Under the pieces are notes generated by a model, which searched no databases, was not told the origin of the DNA, and saw only the letters and a program-made list of their open reading frames with translations. A DNA stretch of 64,000 bases from Clostridium sp. OM02-18AC (GTDB lineage Bacteria > Bacillota > Clostridia > Lachnospirales > Lachnospiraceae), in the NCBI RefSeq assembly GCF_003481825.1, contig NZ_QULW01000018.1:1-64000 (forward strand), in the 5' to 3' direction. Each line of letters begins with the position of its first letter. The first letter of the stretch is position 1. Shown in pieces: positions 8,978 to 17,430 of the stretch. A program made the position numbers and the translations under genes.

Positions 8978-10408
8978 ATGTCAGACAAAAACAAGATCAC
9001 ATGGAGTGCGCTTGCTCTCATGGCATTTTCAACGGTATGGGGATTCGGAAACATTGTGAACGGCTTCGTGTATTTCAACGGAGTCCAGGTTATTTTCAGC
9101 TGGCTGTTAATGTTTGCGCTGTATTTTATCCCTTATGCGCTCATGGTAGGTGAACTGGGTTCTGCATTTAAGAGCACAAGCGGCGGCGTGAGCGGCTGGC
9201 TCTTTGAGACAACCGGAGCGAAGATCGCTTATTATGCAGGCTGGACCTATTGGGCATGCCACATCACCTACATTGCAAGTAAATCGAGCGGCGGCTTAAA
9301 GGCGTTAAGCTGGGCAGTGTTCCGCAATGCCGAGACCTACGACACACTTCCGACACACATGATTCAGATTGCAACCCTGATTGTATTCTTAATCGGCTGT
9401 TATGTAGCCAGCAAGGGCTTAAATCCGTTAAAAAAGATGCTTACCCTTGCGGGAACTACGACATTTATTATGTCTCTGCTTTACATCGTGATGATGCTCG
9501 CAGCACCAGCGATCAACCCGGCAGCAGAGTACACCCATGCGGATTTCTCATTAAAGGGTTTGATTCCGCAGTTCAATTTAGGCTATGTGACATCCATTTC
9601 TATTCTGGTATTTGCCGTGGGTGGATGTGAGAAGATTTCACCGTATGTAAATAAGGTAGAAAACCCAAGCAAGGGATTCCCGAAAGGCATGATCGCACTT
9701 GCCGGTATGGTGGTTGTCTGTGCAATTCTTGGTACTTTGGCTATGAGCCGTATGTTTGATCCGGCTGTGATCAATGCGAGTGAGGAAAGCTTCAATGCCT
9801 ATGCGGCAAATGGTTCCTACTGGGCATTCCAGAAGCTTGGCCAGTATTACCATCTTGGCGATACCTTCCTGATCATTTATGCACTTTGCAACGTGATCAG
9901 TCAGTTTGCGGTTCTGGTACTCAGCATCGATGCACCGCTGCGAATGCTGTTAGACAATGAAAGCACCGCACAGTTTATCCCTTCTGCGTTAAAGAAAAAG
10001 AACCAGTACGGCGTATACAGCAATGGTATTAAGATGGTAGTTGTACTTTCCGGCGCGATCATTCTGGTACAGTCTTTTGTACCGGGAGCAGCAGCGGTTC
10101 TGCGTCAGCTGACCAAATTAAATTCTGTCTGCATGCCGATGCGTTATTTATGGGTGTTTGTTGCTTATATTGCTTTGCGCGGAGCCATTGACAAGATTCC
10201 GGCCGAGTACCGCTTCGTGAAAAACCAGGCAGTAGCAAAGTTTTTCGGCGCCTGGTGTTTCTTTGTGACGGCAGCAAGCTGTCTTTTAGGTATGTATGAT
10301 AAGAATCCATTCACCTTTGCATTGAATGTGATCACCCCGGTCGTTTTAACAGCACTGGGACTGGTCCTTCCGCAGATTGCAAAAAGAGAAAAAGAGAAGC
10401 AGGCTTAA
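8978..10408 (+). CDS. APC superfamily amino acid permease
   Basis: The 476-residue protein has about twelve hydrophobic segments and the APC N-terminal pattern (STVWGFGNIVNGF), close to the glutamate/GABA-antiporter-like branch. It should move an amino acid across the cytoplasmic membrane by proton or exchange coupling, and the substrate cannot be read from sequence. The ATG at 8978 was chosen because AAAGGAGAGG precedes it and the first membrane span then starts about ten residues in. Longer upstream reading has no ribosome site. A FadR-type GntR regulator follows, probably its regulator. Confidence 0.87.
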   Translation: MSDKNKITWSALALMAFSTVWGFGNIVNGFVYFNGVQVIFSWLLMFALYFIPYALMVGELGSAFKSTSGGVSGWLFETTGAKIAYYAGWTYWACHITYIASKSSGGLKALSWAVFRNAETYDTLPTHMIQIATLIVFLIGCYVASKGLNPLKKMLTLAGTTTFIMSLLYIVMMLAAPAINPAAEYTHADFSLKGLIPQFNLGYVTSISILVFAVGGCEKISPYVNKVENPSKGFPKGMIALAGMVVVCAILGTLAMSRMFDPAVINASEESFNAYAANGSYWAFQKLGQYYHLGDTFLIIYALCNVISQFAVLVLSIDAPLRMLLDNESTAQFIPSALKKKNQYGVYSNGIKMVVVLSGAIILVQSFVPGAAAVLRQLTKLNSVCMPMRYLWVFVAYIALRGAIDKIPAEYRFVKNQAVAKFFGAWCFFVTAASCLLGMYDKNPFTFALNVITPVVLTALGLVLPQIAKREKEKQA

Positions 10409-10420
10409 TGCCGAAATAAA

Positions 10421-10468
10421 AAGTAAAGTGGGATATCAGAAAAACATTCTGAGTTCCACTTTACTTGT
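10421..10468 (+). terminator. terminator after APC permease
   Basis: AAGTAAAGTGG (10421-10431) pairs with CCACTTTACTT (10456-10466), with a smaller hairpin inside. Confidence 0.65.
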
Positions 10469-10516
10469 TTAAAGTGCTATGGTACAATAGCAAAAACTGA
10501 TACACGAAAACACAAA

Positions 10517-10527
10517 TTGTAGGACAA
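10517..10527. promoter_or_regulatory. candidate GntR (FadR-type) operator
   Basis: TTGTAGGACAA fits TnGTnnnACnA exactly and lies 57 bases upstream of the GntR start, suggesting autoregulation. Confidence 0.4.
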
Positions 10528-10583
10528 GATCAAAGCATTATGGACACGCATTGCGTGAGTTCTGGCAGAAAACAAGAGGTAAC

Positions 10584-11255
10584 ATGGGCAGACTGGATTA
10601 TCGGACATTAAGAGAAAACGTTGCAGACGAGATCAGAATGAAGATCATAAGCGGGGAACTTACTCCCGGCGCAAGAATTGTGGAGCAGGACCTGGCATCG
10701 GAATTCGGTGTCAGCAGAGGTCCCGTAAGGGAAGCATTGCGTCAGCTGGAGGAAGAGGGCCTGGTAGAATATACCCGTAATGCCGGCTGTTCTGTGCGTC
10801 AGATCGGCCCGGAGGATATTTACGAGATTTATTATATGCGGGCAAATTATGAGATGATGGCGGTAAAGCTTTACGGAAAGGCATTTCCGAAAGAAACATT
10901 AGAGCAGATGCAGCATATTTTAGACCAGATGACACAGCTGGACTGCAAGGCTTATCGGGAGGTCTTTGAGCTGGATAACCGTTTTCATGCACAGATCATG
11001 GATTTAGTTCCATTTAAACGTCTGAAAAAGGCCTGGGAAGATTTAAACTATGGGAATATCGTGATCGGCTATAATATGTTCGTAGATCGTCAGGATGTCA
11101 CGGAAATCCAACACCGGATCCATGAAAAACTGTTGTCTGTCTGCAAAAATGGAAGTCTGGAGGAGATTGTGGAGGCCATTCAGTATCATTATCTGTACGG
11201 CCTGGAAAAGCTTATCCGGAAGATGAAACAGGAGACGGATGTGCAGAGCGCGTAA
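10584..11255 (+). CDS. GntR family regulator, FadR/FCD subfamily
   Basis: The 223-residue product has a GntR winged helix at about 8-70 (EFGVSRGPVREALRQLEEEGLV) and an all-helical FCD domain at about 80-215, in which ELDNRFHAQIMD contains conserved metal or ligand residues. FCD proteins typically respond to organic acids or amino acids. The ATG at 10584 follows AGAGG. It lies downstream of the APC permease and shares candidate operators with it, so it may control amino acid uptake. Confidence 0.88.
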   Translation: MGRLDYRTLRENVADEIRMKIISGELTPGARIVEQDLASEFGVSRGPVREALRQLEEEGLVEYTRNAGCSVRQIGPEDIYEIYYMRANYEMMAVKLYGKAFPKETLEQMQHILDQMTQLDCKAYREVFELDNRFHAQIMDLVPFKRLKKAWEDLNYGNIVIGYNMFVDRQDVTEIQHRIHEKLLSVCKNGSLEEIVEAIQYHYLYGLEKLIRKMKQETDVQSA

Positions 11256-11310
11256 ATCGCGGAAAATGGAAGAACGTGTAAGTAAAAATAAAAAAGTAAA
11301 AGTAAAATAC

Positions 11311-11352
11311 AAAAAAACGAGAATACGCACAAAGACGTGTTCTCGTTTTTTT
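11311..11352. terminator. bidirectional terminator
   Basis: AAAAAAACGAGAA pairs with TTCTCGTTTTTTT around a short stem. It serves the GntR gene and the converging cell-wall protein gene. Confidence 0.8.
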
Positions 11353-11356
11353 AAGT

Positions 11357-12025
11357 TTATGACCGGCTGGAACCGGCAACGATCACGCGGGAGCCGCTTT
11401 CGGTTCTGGTCTCCTGGGTGGTCTGCTTGTTTGCGGTGCTGTTGTTCTGTTGGTTTGCTTCCTCGCCGATGGTAAAGGAGTTTGCGGTATCAACATGGGT
11501 GGTGCAGGTACCATCTGCGTTGAAGGTATAAGAAACACCGCTTATGGTGCGGGTGGTCCCGGCATACATGACACCATTTGACGGGTCAAAGTAATAGGTG
11601 TTTCCATTGACGTTCTGGAAACCGGTCTGCATCTTGCCGTCGGTTCCGAATAAGTACCAGCTGCCGCCGATTTCCATGGCAACGTTTAACGCACATTTTC
11701 CGGATTCCGGATAGAAATAGTAGCGGGAACCGCTTATGGTTCTCCAGCCGGTCCAGAGTGCACCGTCATCATTCATATAGTAGTAATCCTGATCCAGGTG
11801 AAGCCAGCCGGTAACCAGGCTGCCGTCGGAGAGGGCATAGTAGTATTTGTCGGAAGCAGTATCATGAATCAGACCAGTACCCAGAGAACCGTCTGCCTGG
11901 TAGTAATAAAGTTTACCACTTGATTTGGTTACGCCTGCAGCGTATGCACTGAAGCAGCTTCCAAGCACCATGGTTCCTGCCAGTCCGGCAAGAAGTACAG
12001 TTTTTATCTTATGATTCTTTCTCAT
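11357..12025 (-). CDS. secreted cell-wall-binding repeat protein
   Basis: The 222-residue protein starts with a signal peptide of about 28 residues ending AYA-A. It then carries five or six glucan/choline-binding-like repeats (YYY..DGSL..GW pattern) at about 35-170, and ends in a Ser/Thr/Asn/Gln-rich tail. The repeats bind cell-wall polymer or polysaccharide in known families. There is no catalytic domain. The start at 12025 was chosen because GGAGG lies 9 bases upstream and the signal peptide begins directly. The promoter (12066-12096) has a MerR-type layout, so expression may respond to a MerR regulator encoded elsewhere. Confidence 0.82.
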   Translation of the reverse strand: MRKNHKIKTVLLAGLAGTMVLGSCFSAYAAGVTKSSGKLYYYQADGSLGTGLIHDTASDKYYYALSDGSLVTGWLHLDQDYYYMNDDGALWTGWRTISGSRYYFYPESGKCALNVAMEIGGSWYLFGTDGKMQTGFQNVNGNTYYFDPSNGVMYAGTTRTISGVSYTFNADGTCTTHVDTANSFTIGEEANQQNNSTANKQTTQETRTESGSRVIVAGSSRS

Positions 12026-12065
12026 TTCTGAAATCCTCCATTTATGTAACATCTTTTTTGTTTCT

Positions 12066-12096
12066 ATTATAAACCCTGGAATCGTTCCAGGGTCAA
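12066..12096 (-). promoter_or_regulatory. MerR-type promoter of the cell-wall protein gene
   Basis: On the minus strand TTGACC (12096-12091) and TATAAT (12071-12066) are separated by 19 bases. The spacer region is a near-complete dyad: CCCTGGAA at 12074-12081 against TTCCAGGG at 12085-12092. Over-long spacers with a central dyad are the hallmark of promoters that MerR-family proteins untwist. Confidence 0.7.
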
Positions 12097-12145
12097 GTTT
12101 TTTCACCGATAGAAATCATTTCCCAAATTAGAATTGGATATTATA

Positions 12146-12202
12146 GAAACATTCCAAATGGTTATTGATAACGATAAAAATAGACCATTTTACTTTATGA
12201 TA
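12146..12202 (+). promoter_or_regulatory. LysR-type promoter/operator, class A copy 1
   Basis: This segment matches 21972-22029 at most positions over about 57 bases, including ACATTCC, GGTTATTGATA and ACTTTATGATA. TATGATA supplies a -10. It drives cassette A. Confidence 0.7.
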
Positions 12203-12264
12203 TGGATAACGTATAGTAAAGATAACAAAAAAACGAGCATGAAATCGGAAAGGAGTTGTCAGTT

Positions 12265-13389
12265 ATGTATATGAAAAAGTATCCATGCGTGTATATGCGC
12301 GGCGGCACCAGCAAAGCCGTATTTTTCCATGAGAAAGACCTTCCGGAGGACAAAAGTCTCTGGGATGAAATTTTTCTGAAAGTGATGGGAACGCCGGATG
12401 TGAAGCAGATTGATGGAATGGGAGGTACCGTCTCTTCCACCAGTAAAGTCGCGATTATTTCCCCGTCAGACCGGGAGGACGTCGATGTAAACTATACTTT
12501 CAAGCAGGTTGATATCGTGATCCCGCGTGTGGATGGAAGCGCAAACTGTGGCAATATTTCTTCTGCAGTAGGACCATTTGCGATTGATGAGGGACTCGTC
12601 CCGGCAGTAGAACCGATTACAGTCGTGAGAGTATTAAACACCAACACCAACAAGATCATTGAAGAACATGTACGCGTGGAAGACGGACATGCCATGGTAC
12701 ACGGCGATGAGGTCATCAAGGGTGTTCCAGGAACCGGATCCCGCATCGATATGTACTTTGAAGATCCGGCTGGTTCCAAGACCGGAAAGCTGTTCCCGAC
12801 CGGAAACAAGCGTGATATCTTCGATGTTCCGGGATATGGCGAGATTGAAGTGACCGTACTGGACTGCTCTAACCCGATGGTATTTATCCGGGCAAAAGAT
12901 CTGGGAATCAAGGGAACCGAGCTGGTGGAATTAAACCAGAATAAAGATGTGATGGAGCACATTGAGCGAATCCGCTGCATCGCTGCACAGAAATGTGGCT
13001 TTGTAGAGAACTGGGAGGACGCAAGAACCAAGTCTACCTCCGCACCGAAGGTTTCCATCATTTCCGAGCCGCAGGATTACACCGACATGGACAAAAACGA
13101 AGTAAAAGCAGAGTCCATGGATATCTGCTGCCGGGCAATTTCCGTAGGATCCCTGCACAAAGCTTATCCGATGACCGTTGCAGTCGGAACCGGGGCAGCA
13201 GCAAGAATCCCGGGAACCATTGTCAACGAGATCGCGAAACCGGCACCGGATCAGGATATCATTAAGATTGGTCATTCCAGCGGCGTGACGGAAGTTGACG
13301 TCAAGATGGACGGCGAGCGTGTCATCAAGGGCGGTGTGACCCGTACCGCAAGACGGATTATGGACGGCTGGGTTTATGTCAGAGACTGA
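12265..13389 (+). CDS. PrpF-family isomerase (cassette A)
   Basis: The 374-residue protein belongs to the PrpF/4-oxalomesaconate tautomerase family, which has a diaminopimelate-epimerase-like two-domain fold. It begins with YMRGGTSKAVFFHE and has the NCGNISSAVGPFA segment at about 93-105. Known members isomerise 2-methylaconitate or tautomerise 4-oxalomesaconate. Of the two nearby ATGs, 12265 has AAGGAG at 9 bases. It is first in an operon with the YbhJ-type hydratase. The same PrpF plus hydratase pairing recurs in cassette B and resembles the E. coli ybhH/ybhJ neighbourhood. The substrate is unassigned. Confidence 0.88.
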   Translation: MYMKKYPCVYMRGGTSKAVFFHEKDLPEDKSLWDEIFLKVMGTPDVKQIDGMGGTVSSTSKVAIISPSDREDVDVNYTFKQVDIVIPRVDGSANCGNISSAVGPFAIDEGLVPAVEPITVVRVLNTNTNKIIEEHVRVEDGHAMVHGDEVIKGVPGTGSRIDMYFEDPAGSKTGKLFPTGNKRDIFDVPGYGEIEVTVLDCSNPMVFIRAKDLGIKGTELVELNQNKDVMEHIERIRCIAAQKCGFVENWEDARTKSTSAPKVSIISEPQDYTDMDKNEVKAESMDICCRAISVGSLHKAYPMTVAVGTGAAARIPGTIVNEIAKPAPDQDIIKIGHSSGVTEVDVKMDGERVIKGGVTRTARRIMDGWVYVRD

Positions 13390-13436
13390 TTGATGCTAGT
13401 CTGCATTCGTTTGGAAAATGAAAGGAGAATATTCAC

Positions 13437-15704
13437 ATGGTAACCTTACATGAAGGAAAACATTACATTGTAAAGAATGATCATATCGCAACTGCAGAGG
13501 AGGCTGCAAAGCTTTCTGATGAAGAGGGCAGGAAACAAACCCTGACCTATCAGGTGCTGGAAAAGCACAATCACTCTGATAACATGGAGCATCTGGAGAT
13601 CAAATTTGATTCCATGGGTGTTTACGATAACACTTACGTTGGTATCTTACAGACGGCATACGCAAGCGGACTCAAAGAATTCCCGATGCCGTGTGTCTTC
13701 ACCAACTGCCATAACTGCCTGTGCGCGGTAGGCGGAACCATCAATACCGATGTACATAAATACGCAGAGTCTGCCTGCAAGAAGTCTGGCGGTATCTTCG
13801 TTCCGCCGCATGAGGCTGTCATCCACCAGTACATGCGTGAGATGATCGTCAAATCCGGCGATATGTCCATCGTATCCGATTCTCATACCCGTTACGGTAC
13901 CCAGGGTTCCGTATCTATTGGTGAGGGCGGTCCGGAGCTGGCAAAGGCAATGCTTGGCAAATATTATGAGATTGATTACCCGGAGGTTATCGGCGTATTC
14001 ATGACCGGCGCTCCGAAGCCGTGGGTAGGACCGATGGATGTAGCATTGAGCATCATCGGCAAGGTATTCAAAAACAATTTCGTAAAGAATAAAGTGCTGG
14101 AATTCATCGGACCTGGCGTCAGCAGCCTGTCCATGGATTTCCGTAACGGCATCGATACCATGACCACCGAGTCTGCCTGCCTTTCCTCTGTATGGGCAAC
14201 CGATGACAAGGTCAAAGAGTACTTCGAGATCCACAAGCGTCCGAATGACTTTAAGCGTATGCAGCAGGGTGACGCAGCTCTGTATGACGGCATCGTAGAA
14301 ATCAATCTGGATACCATCGTTCCGATGATCGCACTGCCGTTCCATCCGAGCAATGCCTACCCGTTAGCAGATGTGATCGCAGATCCGGAGAAATACCTTG
14401 GTATGGTAGAGAAAGAGGCAGAGCGTGTCTTCGAGAACAACAAAGACATCCACTTAGATCTGCGCTCCAAGATCCACAACGGAAAGATCAAGGTAGACCA
14501 GGCAGCAATCGCAGGCTGCGCAGCAGGCTCCTTTGAGAACATTTATGCGGTAGACCAGATCGCGAAGAGGTTAAACCACGGTCTTGGAACTTTCCCGTTA
14601 AACATCTACCCGGCATCCCAGCCGATCATGTATGAGTTAAACAAGATTGGTGTGCTGAATGACTTAATGAACTATGGTGCACGCGTGAAGACTGCATTCT
14701 GCGGACCGTGCTTCGGTGCTTCCGATGCTCCTGGCAACAACGATTTCTGTATCCGTCACAGCACCAGAAACTTCCCGAACCGCGAAGGTTCTAGCCCGGC
14801 AAACGGCCAGATTGCATCGGTAGCGCTGATGGATTCCAAGTCCATCGCGGCAACCGCATTCAACGGCGGCTACTTAACCTCTGCTGAGAGCTGTCCGGTT
14901 GAGTTCACGGTTCCGGCTTACGAGTTTAACATCAACATTTACGATAACATCGTTTATAACGGTTATGGCAAGGCACAGCCGGAAACCGAGATCGTTTATG
15001 GCCCGTCCATCAAAGACTGGCCGCAGATGTCTGCCCTGACCGACAATCTGCTCCTTCAGGTGGCAAGTGTGATCCGTGATGAAGTAACCACCACCGATGA
15101 GCTGATCCCATCTGGTGAGACGGCATCCTACCGTTCCAATCCGTACAAGATCTCTGAGTTCACCCTGATCCGGAAAGACCCGGAGTACGTCGGCAAGGCA
15201 AAAGCCGTTCAGGTCTATGAGAAAGCCCGTGTGGCAGGCGAGGCAGCAAAGACTGCGGAAGTTTACGAAGTTTTAAAGGCAGTTGGCGTCAACGCACCAA
15301 CGGAAGAACTCATGAAGACCACTGGAATCGGTTCTGTTCTGTATGCAAAGCGTCCGGGCGATGGCTCTGCGCGTGAGTACGCAGCAAGCTGCCAGAAGGT
15401 ACTGGGTGGTCTGGCAAACATCTGCATCGAGTATGCAACCAAGCGTTACCGCAGTAACTGTGTCAACTGGGGCATGCTGCCGTTCACCTACCCGGATGAC
15501 AACATCAATCTGGAGGTTGGCGAGTATGTATACCTGCCGGGCATCCGCAAGGCGGTAGAAGATGGTGCAACCCGGTTTGAGGCAACCATCATCGGAAAAG
15601 ACGGAAGCACCCGTACCATGGAGCTTCAGTTAAACGGTGTGACAGAAGCAGAGAAGAAAGTACTTCTGGCAGGCAGCCTGATCAACTCTTACAAAGCAGA
15701 ATAG
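13437..15704 (+). CDS. aconitase-family hydratase, YbhJ type (cassette A)
   Basis: The 755-residue protein is an aconitase-superfamily hydratase. Candidate iron-sulfur ligands are Cys361 (GCAAGSF) and Cys422/Cys425 (CGPC). The C-terminal swivel-domain motif at 643-647 reads G-S-A-R-E, where aconitase and the cassette B copy read G-S-S-R-E. It should interconvert a hydroxy-tricarboxylate and an unsaturated acid. It shares length and organisation with E. coli YbhJ, which has no established role. An AAAGGAG site precedes the ATG. It sits between PrpF and PrpD, so these three probably handle one unsaturated tricarboxylate and its hydrated forms. The Ser-to-Ala change may alter substrate choice. 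Confidence 0.87.
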   Translation: MVTLHEGKHYIVKNDHIATAEEAAKLSDEEGRKQTLTYQVLEKHNHSDNMEHLEIKFDSMGVYDNTYVGILQTAYASGLKEFPMPCVFTNCHNCLCAVGGTINTDVHKYAESACKKSGGIFVPPHEAVIHQYMREMIVKSGDMSIVSDSHTRYGTQGSVSIGEGGPELAKAMLGKYYEIDYPEVIGVFMTGAPKPWVGPMDVALSIIGKVFKNNFVKNKVLEFIGPGVSSLSMDFRNGIDTMTTESACLSSVWATDDKVKEYFEIHKRPNDFKRMQQGDAALYDGIVEINLDTIVPMIALPFHPSNAYPLADVIADPEKYLGMVEKEAERVFENNKDIHLDLRSKIHNGKIKVDQAAIAGCAAGSFENIYAVDQIAKRLNHGLGTFPLNIYPASQPIMYELNKIGVLNDLMNYGARVKTAFCGPCFGASDAPGNNDFCIRHSTRNFPNREGSSPANGQIASVALMDSKSIAATAFNGGYLTSAESCPVEFTVPAYEFNINIYDNIVYNGYGKAQPETEIVYGPSIKDWPQMSALTDNLLLQVASVIRDEVTTTDELIPSGETASYRSNPYKISEFTLIRKDPEYVGKAKAVQVYEKARVAGEAAKTAEVYEVLKAVGVNAPTEELMKTTGIGSVLYAKRPGDGSAREYAASCQKVLGGLANICIEYATKRYRSNCVNWGMLPFTYPDDNINLEVGEYVYLPGIRKAVEDGATRFEATIIGKDGSTRTMELQLNGVTEAEKKVLLAGSLINSYKAE

Positions 15705-15720
15705 AAATGGGGGCGTGTGT

Positions 15721-17115
15721 ATGTCGGATCTGCGGAAATTAGCACAATTTATTCATGACATCACATGGGACCAGCTGCCGGAGCGCGTGCGGGAAACTGC
15801 CGCGCTCCGCGTGCTTGATCTGGTCAGTGTGGCAGCCGGGGCGGCAAAAGATCCGCTGGTGGCAGCAGCGAAACAGGCACTGGGCGCGGTAAGCGGCTGT
15901 GGTAATGTTTCTGTCTGGGGCGATAGCCGGAAATATCCGCTGGCAACAGCCGCGATGTTAAATGCCATGCTGGCGCACACTCTGGAGCTGGACGATGTCC
16001 ATACGGCATCTAAAACTCACGGCAGCGCAAGCCTGATCCCGGCCGCCTGGTCCTGTGCGGAGTATCTTGGGAAAAGCGGAAAAGAGTTCCTTCTGGCAGT
16101 GGTCTGCGGCTATGAGACTGTGAACCGGGTAGGCATGGCATTCGGAGTATCTGCGCATCGGAACCGGGGCTGGCATGCCACGGCAACCTGCGGCGTGTTT
16201 GGCTGCGCTGCTGCCTGCGCGAAGCTTCTGGATCTGAGCGTGGACCAGATCGTGTCAGCGCTTGGCATGGCGGGAACCCAGTCGAGTGGTGTCTGGGCTT
16301 TCCTGGGAGATGGAAGTAACTGCAAAATCCTGCATCCGGCGAGAGCTGCGGCAGACGGAATCGAGGCAGCATTTCTGGCAAAGGCAGGCATGACCGGCCC
16401 GGAGCATATTTTTGATGCGAAGGATGGCGGACTTTTGTTTGCCATGTCGGACGGCGGAGATGTTTCGAAACTCAGCCAGGGACTGGGGGAAGTTTATGAG
16501 ATTTTAAATATGGATATGAAGCCTTATCCATGCTGCCGGAGCGCACACTGCGCGATCGATGCGGTTCTCGACATCCGCAGGCAGATGGAAGCGCACATGG
16601 GCCTTACGATCCAGAGGGAAGGCGAGGCAGAGATTCTGGCAGAACAGATTCAGAAAATCGAGATCGATACTTATCTGGTGGGCTATAAACAGTGTGCGGT
16701 CAGCGATGGCTGTCTGCATCCAAAGACGATTCTGGATGCAAAATTTTCCACGCCATATTCCGTGGCAGCAGCATTTCTTTACGGAACCGTGGCAATGGGA
16801 CAATTTGAACCGGAAGTCGTGGAGAAGAAAGCAGTTCAGGATCTGCTGGCAAAAGTTATCGTGCAGCCGTCAGACCATTTTACGGAACAGTACCCGAAAC
16901 ATTGGGGCTGTTTTATGAAACTGACCATGCAGGACGACACCTGCTATGAGACAGAGGTGGAAGATCCGTCAGGAAGTGTGGAACGTCCGTTAAGCAGAGC
17001 GCAGGCCAGAAACAAGGCAGAAGAATTTCTGTCGGTGGTATGTCCGGGACATGAGCAGGAGACTATAGAGAAAGTTTTAAATCTTGCTGGAAGCGAAAGG
17101 CTTCCGGTGATATAA
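15721..17115 (+). CDS. MmgE/PrpD family dehydratase or decarboxylase
   Basis: The 464-residue protein is a complete MmgE/PrpD member, with LELDDVHTASKTHGSASLIPAAW at about 87-109 (Asp and His positions typical of the active site) and YPCCRSAHCAIDA at about 268-280. Family members include 2-methylcitrate dehydratase and cis-aconitate decarboxylase. The ATG at 15721 was preferred over a GTG two codons upstream, with GGGGGC as ribosome site. It follows the hydratase by 16 bases and precedes citD. In this operon a dehydratase acting on a citrate-like acid is the natural guess, but the sequence does not identify the substrate. Confidence 0.86.
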   Translation: MSDLRKLAQFIHDITWDQLPERVRETAALRVLDLVSVAAGAAKDPLVAAAKQALGAVSGCGNVSVWGDSRKYPLATAAMLNAMLAHTLELDDVHTASKTHGSASLIPAAWSCAEYLGKSGKEFLLAVVCGYETVNRVGMAFGVSAHRNRGWHATATCGVFGCAAACAKLLDLSVDQIVSALGMAGTQSSGVWAFLGDGSNCKILHPARAAADGIEAAFLAKAGMTGPEHIFDAKDGGLLFAMSDGGDVSKLSQGLGEVYEILNMDMKPYPCCRSAHCAIDAVLDIRRQMEAHMGLTIQREGEAEILAEQIQKIEIDTYLVGYKQCAVSDGCLHPKTILDAKFSTPYSVAAAFLYGTVAMGQFEPEVVEKKAVQDLLAKVIVQPSDHFTEQYPKHWGCFMKLTMQDDTCYETEVEDPSGSVERPLSRAQARNKAEEFLSVVCPGHEQETIEKVLNLAGSERLPVI

Positions 17116-17127
17116 GGAGGAAAAAGC

Positions 17128-17430
17128 ATGTTAGTGAAGAAAGCTGCCATGGCAGGAACCCTGGAGTCCAGTGATGCCCAGGTTACTGTAGAGCCTGGAA
17201 ATGGCACGGTAGAGCTTTCCATCGAGAGCAGTGTGATTCATCAGTTTGGAAAGCAGATCAAGGCAACGGTTCTGGAAACCTTAAACCGTCTGGAAGTAAC
17301 CGATGCAAAGGTAACGGTGGTAGACAAAGGAGCATTGGACTGCACCTTAAAGGCACGCGTTGAGTGTGCCGTATACCGCTCCAACGATATCACGAAAAAT
17401 CTTCCATGGGGAGGTGCAATTCAATCATGA
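17128..17430 (+). CDS. citD: citrate lyase acyl carrier protein (gamma subunit)
   Basis: The 100-residue protein has AGTLESSD at 9-16, in which Ser14 is the attachment site for the phosphoribosyl-dephospho-CoA prosthetic group in CitD. It carries the acetyl-thioester during the lyase cycle. AAGGAGG precedes the ATG, and its stop overlaps the citE start (ATGA). No citC, citX or citG maturation gene is in the window, so modification must rely on genes elsewhere. Confidence 0.92.
   Translation: MLVKKAAMAGTLESSDAQVTVEPGNGTVELSIESSVIHQFGKQIKATVLETLNRLEVTDAKVTVVDKGALDCTLKARVECAVYRSNDITKNLPWGGAIQS

Noticed and set aside
12074..12092. Hairpin CCCTGGAA/TTCCAGGG read as a plus-strand terminator because T-rich sequence follows
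   Set aside because: No plus-strand gene ends there, and its exact placement in a 19-base promoter spacer on the other strand explains it better.
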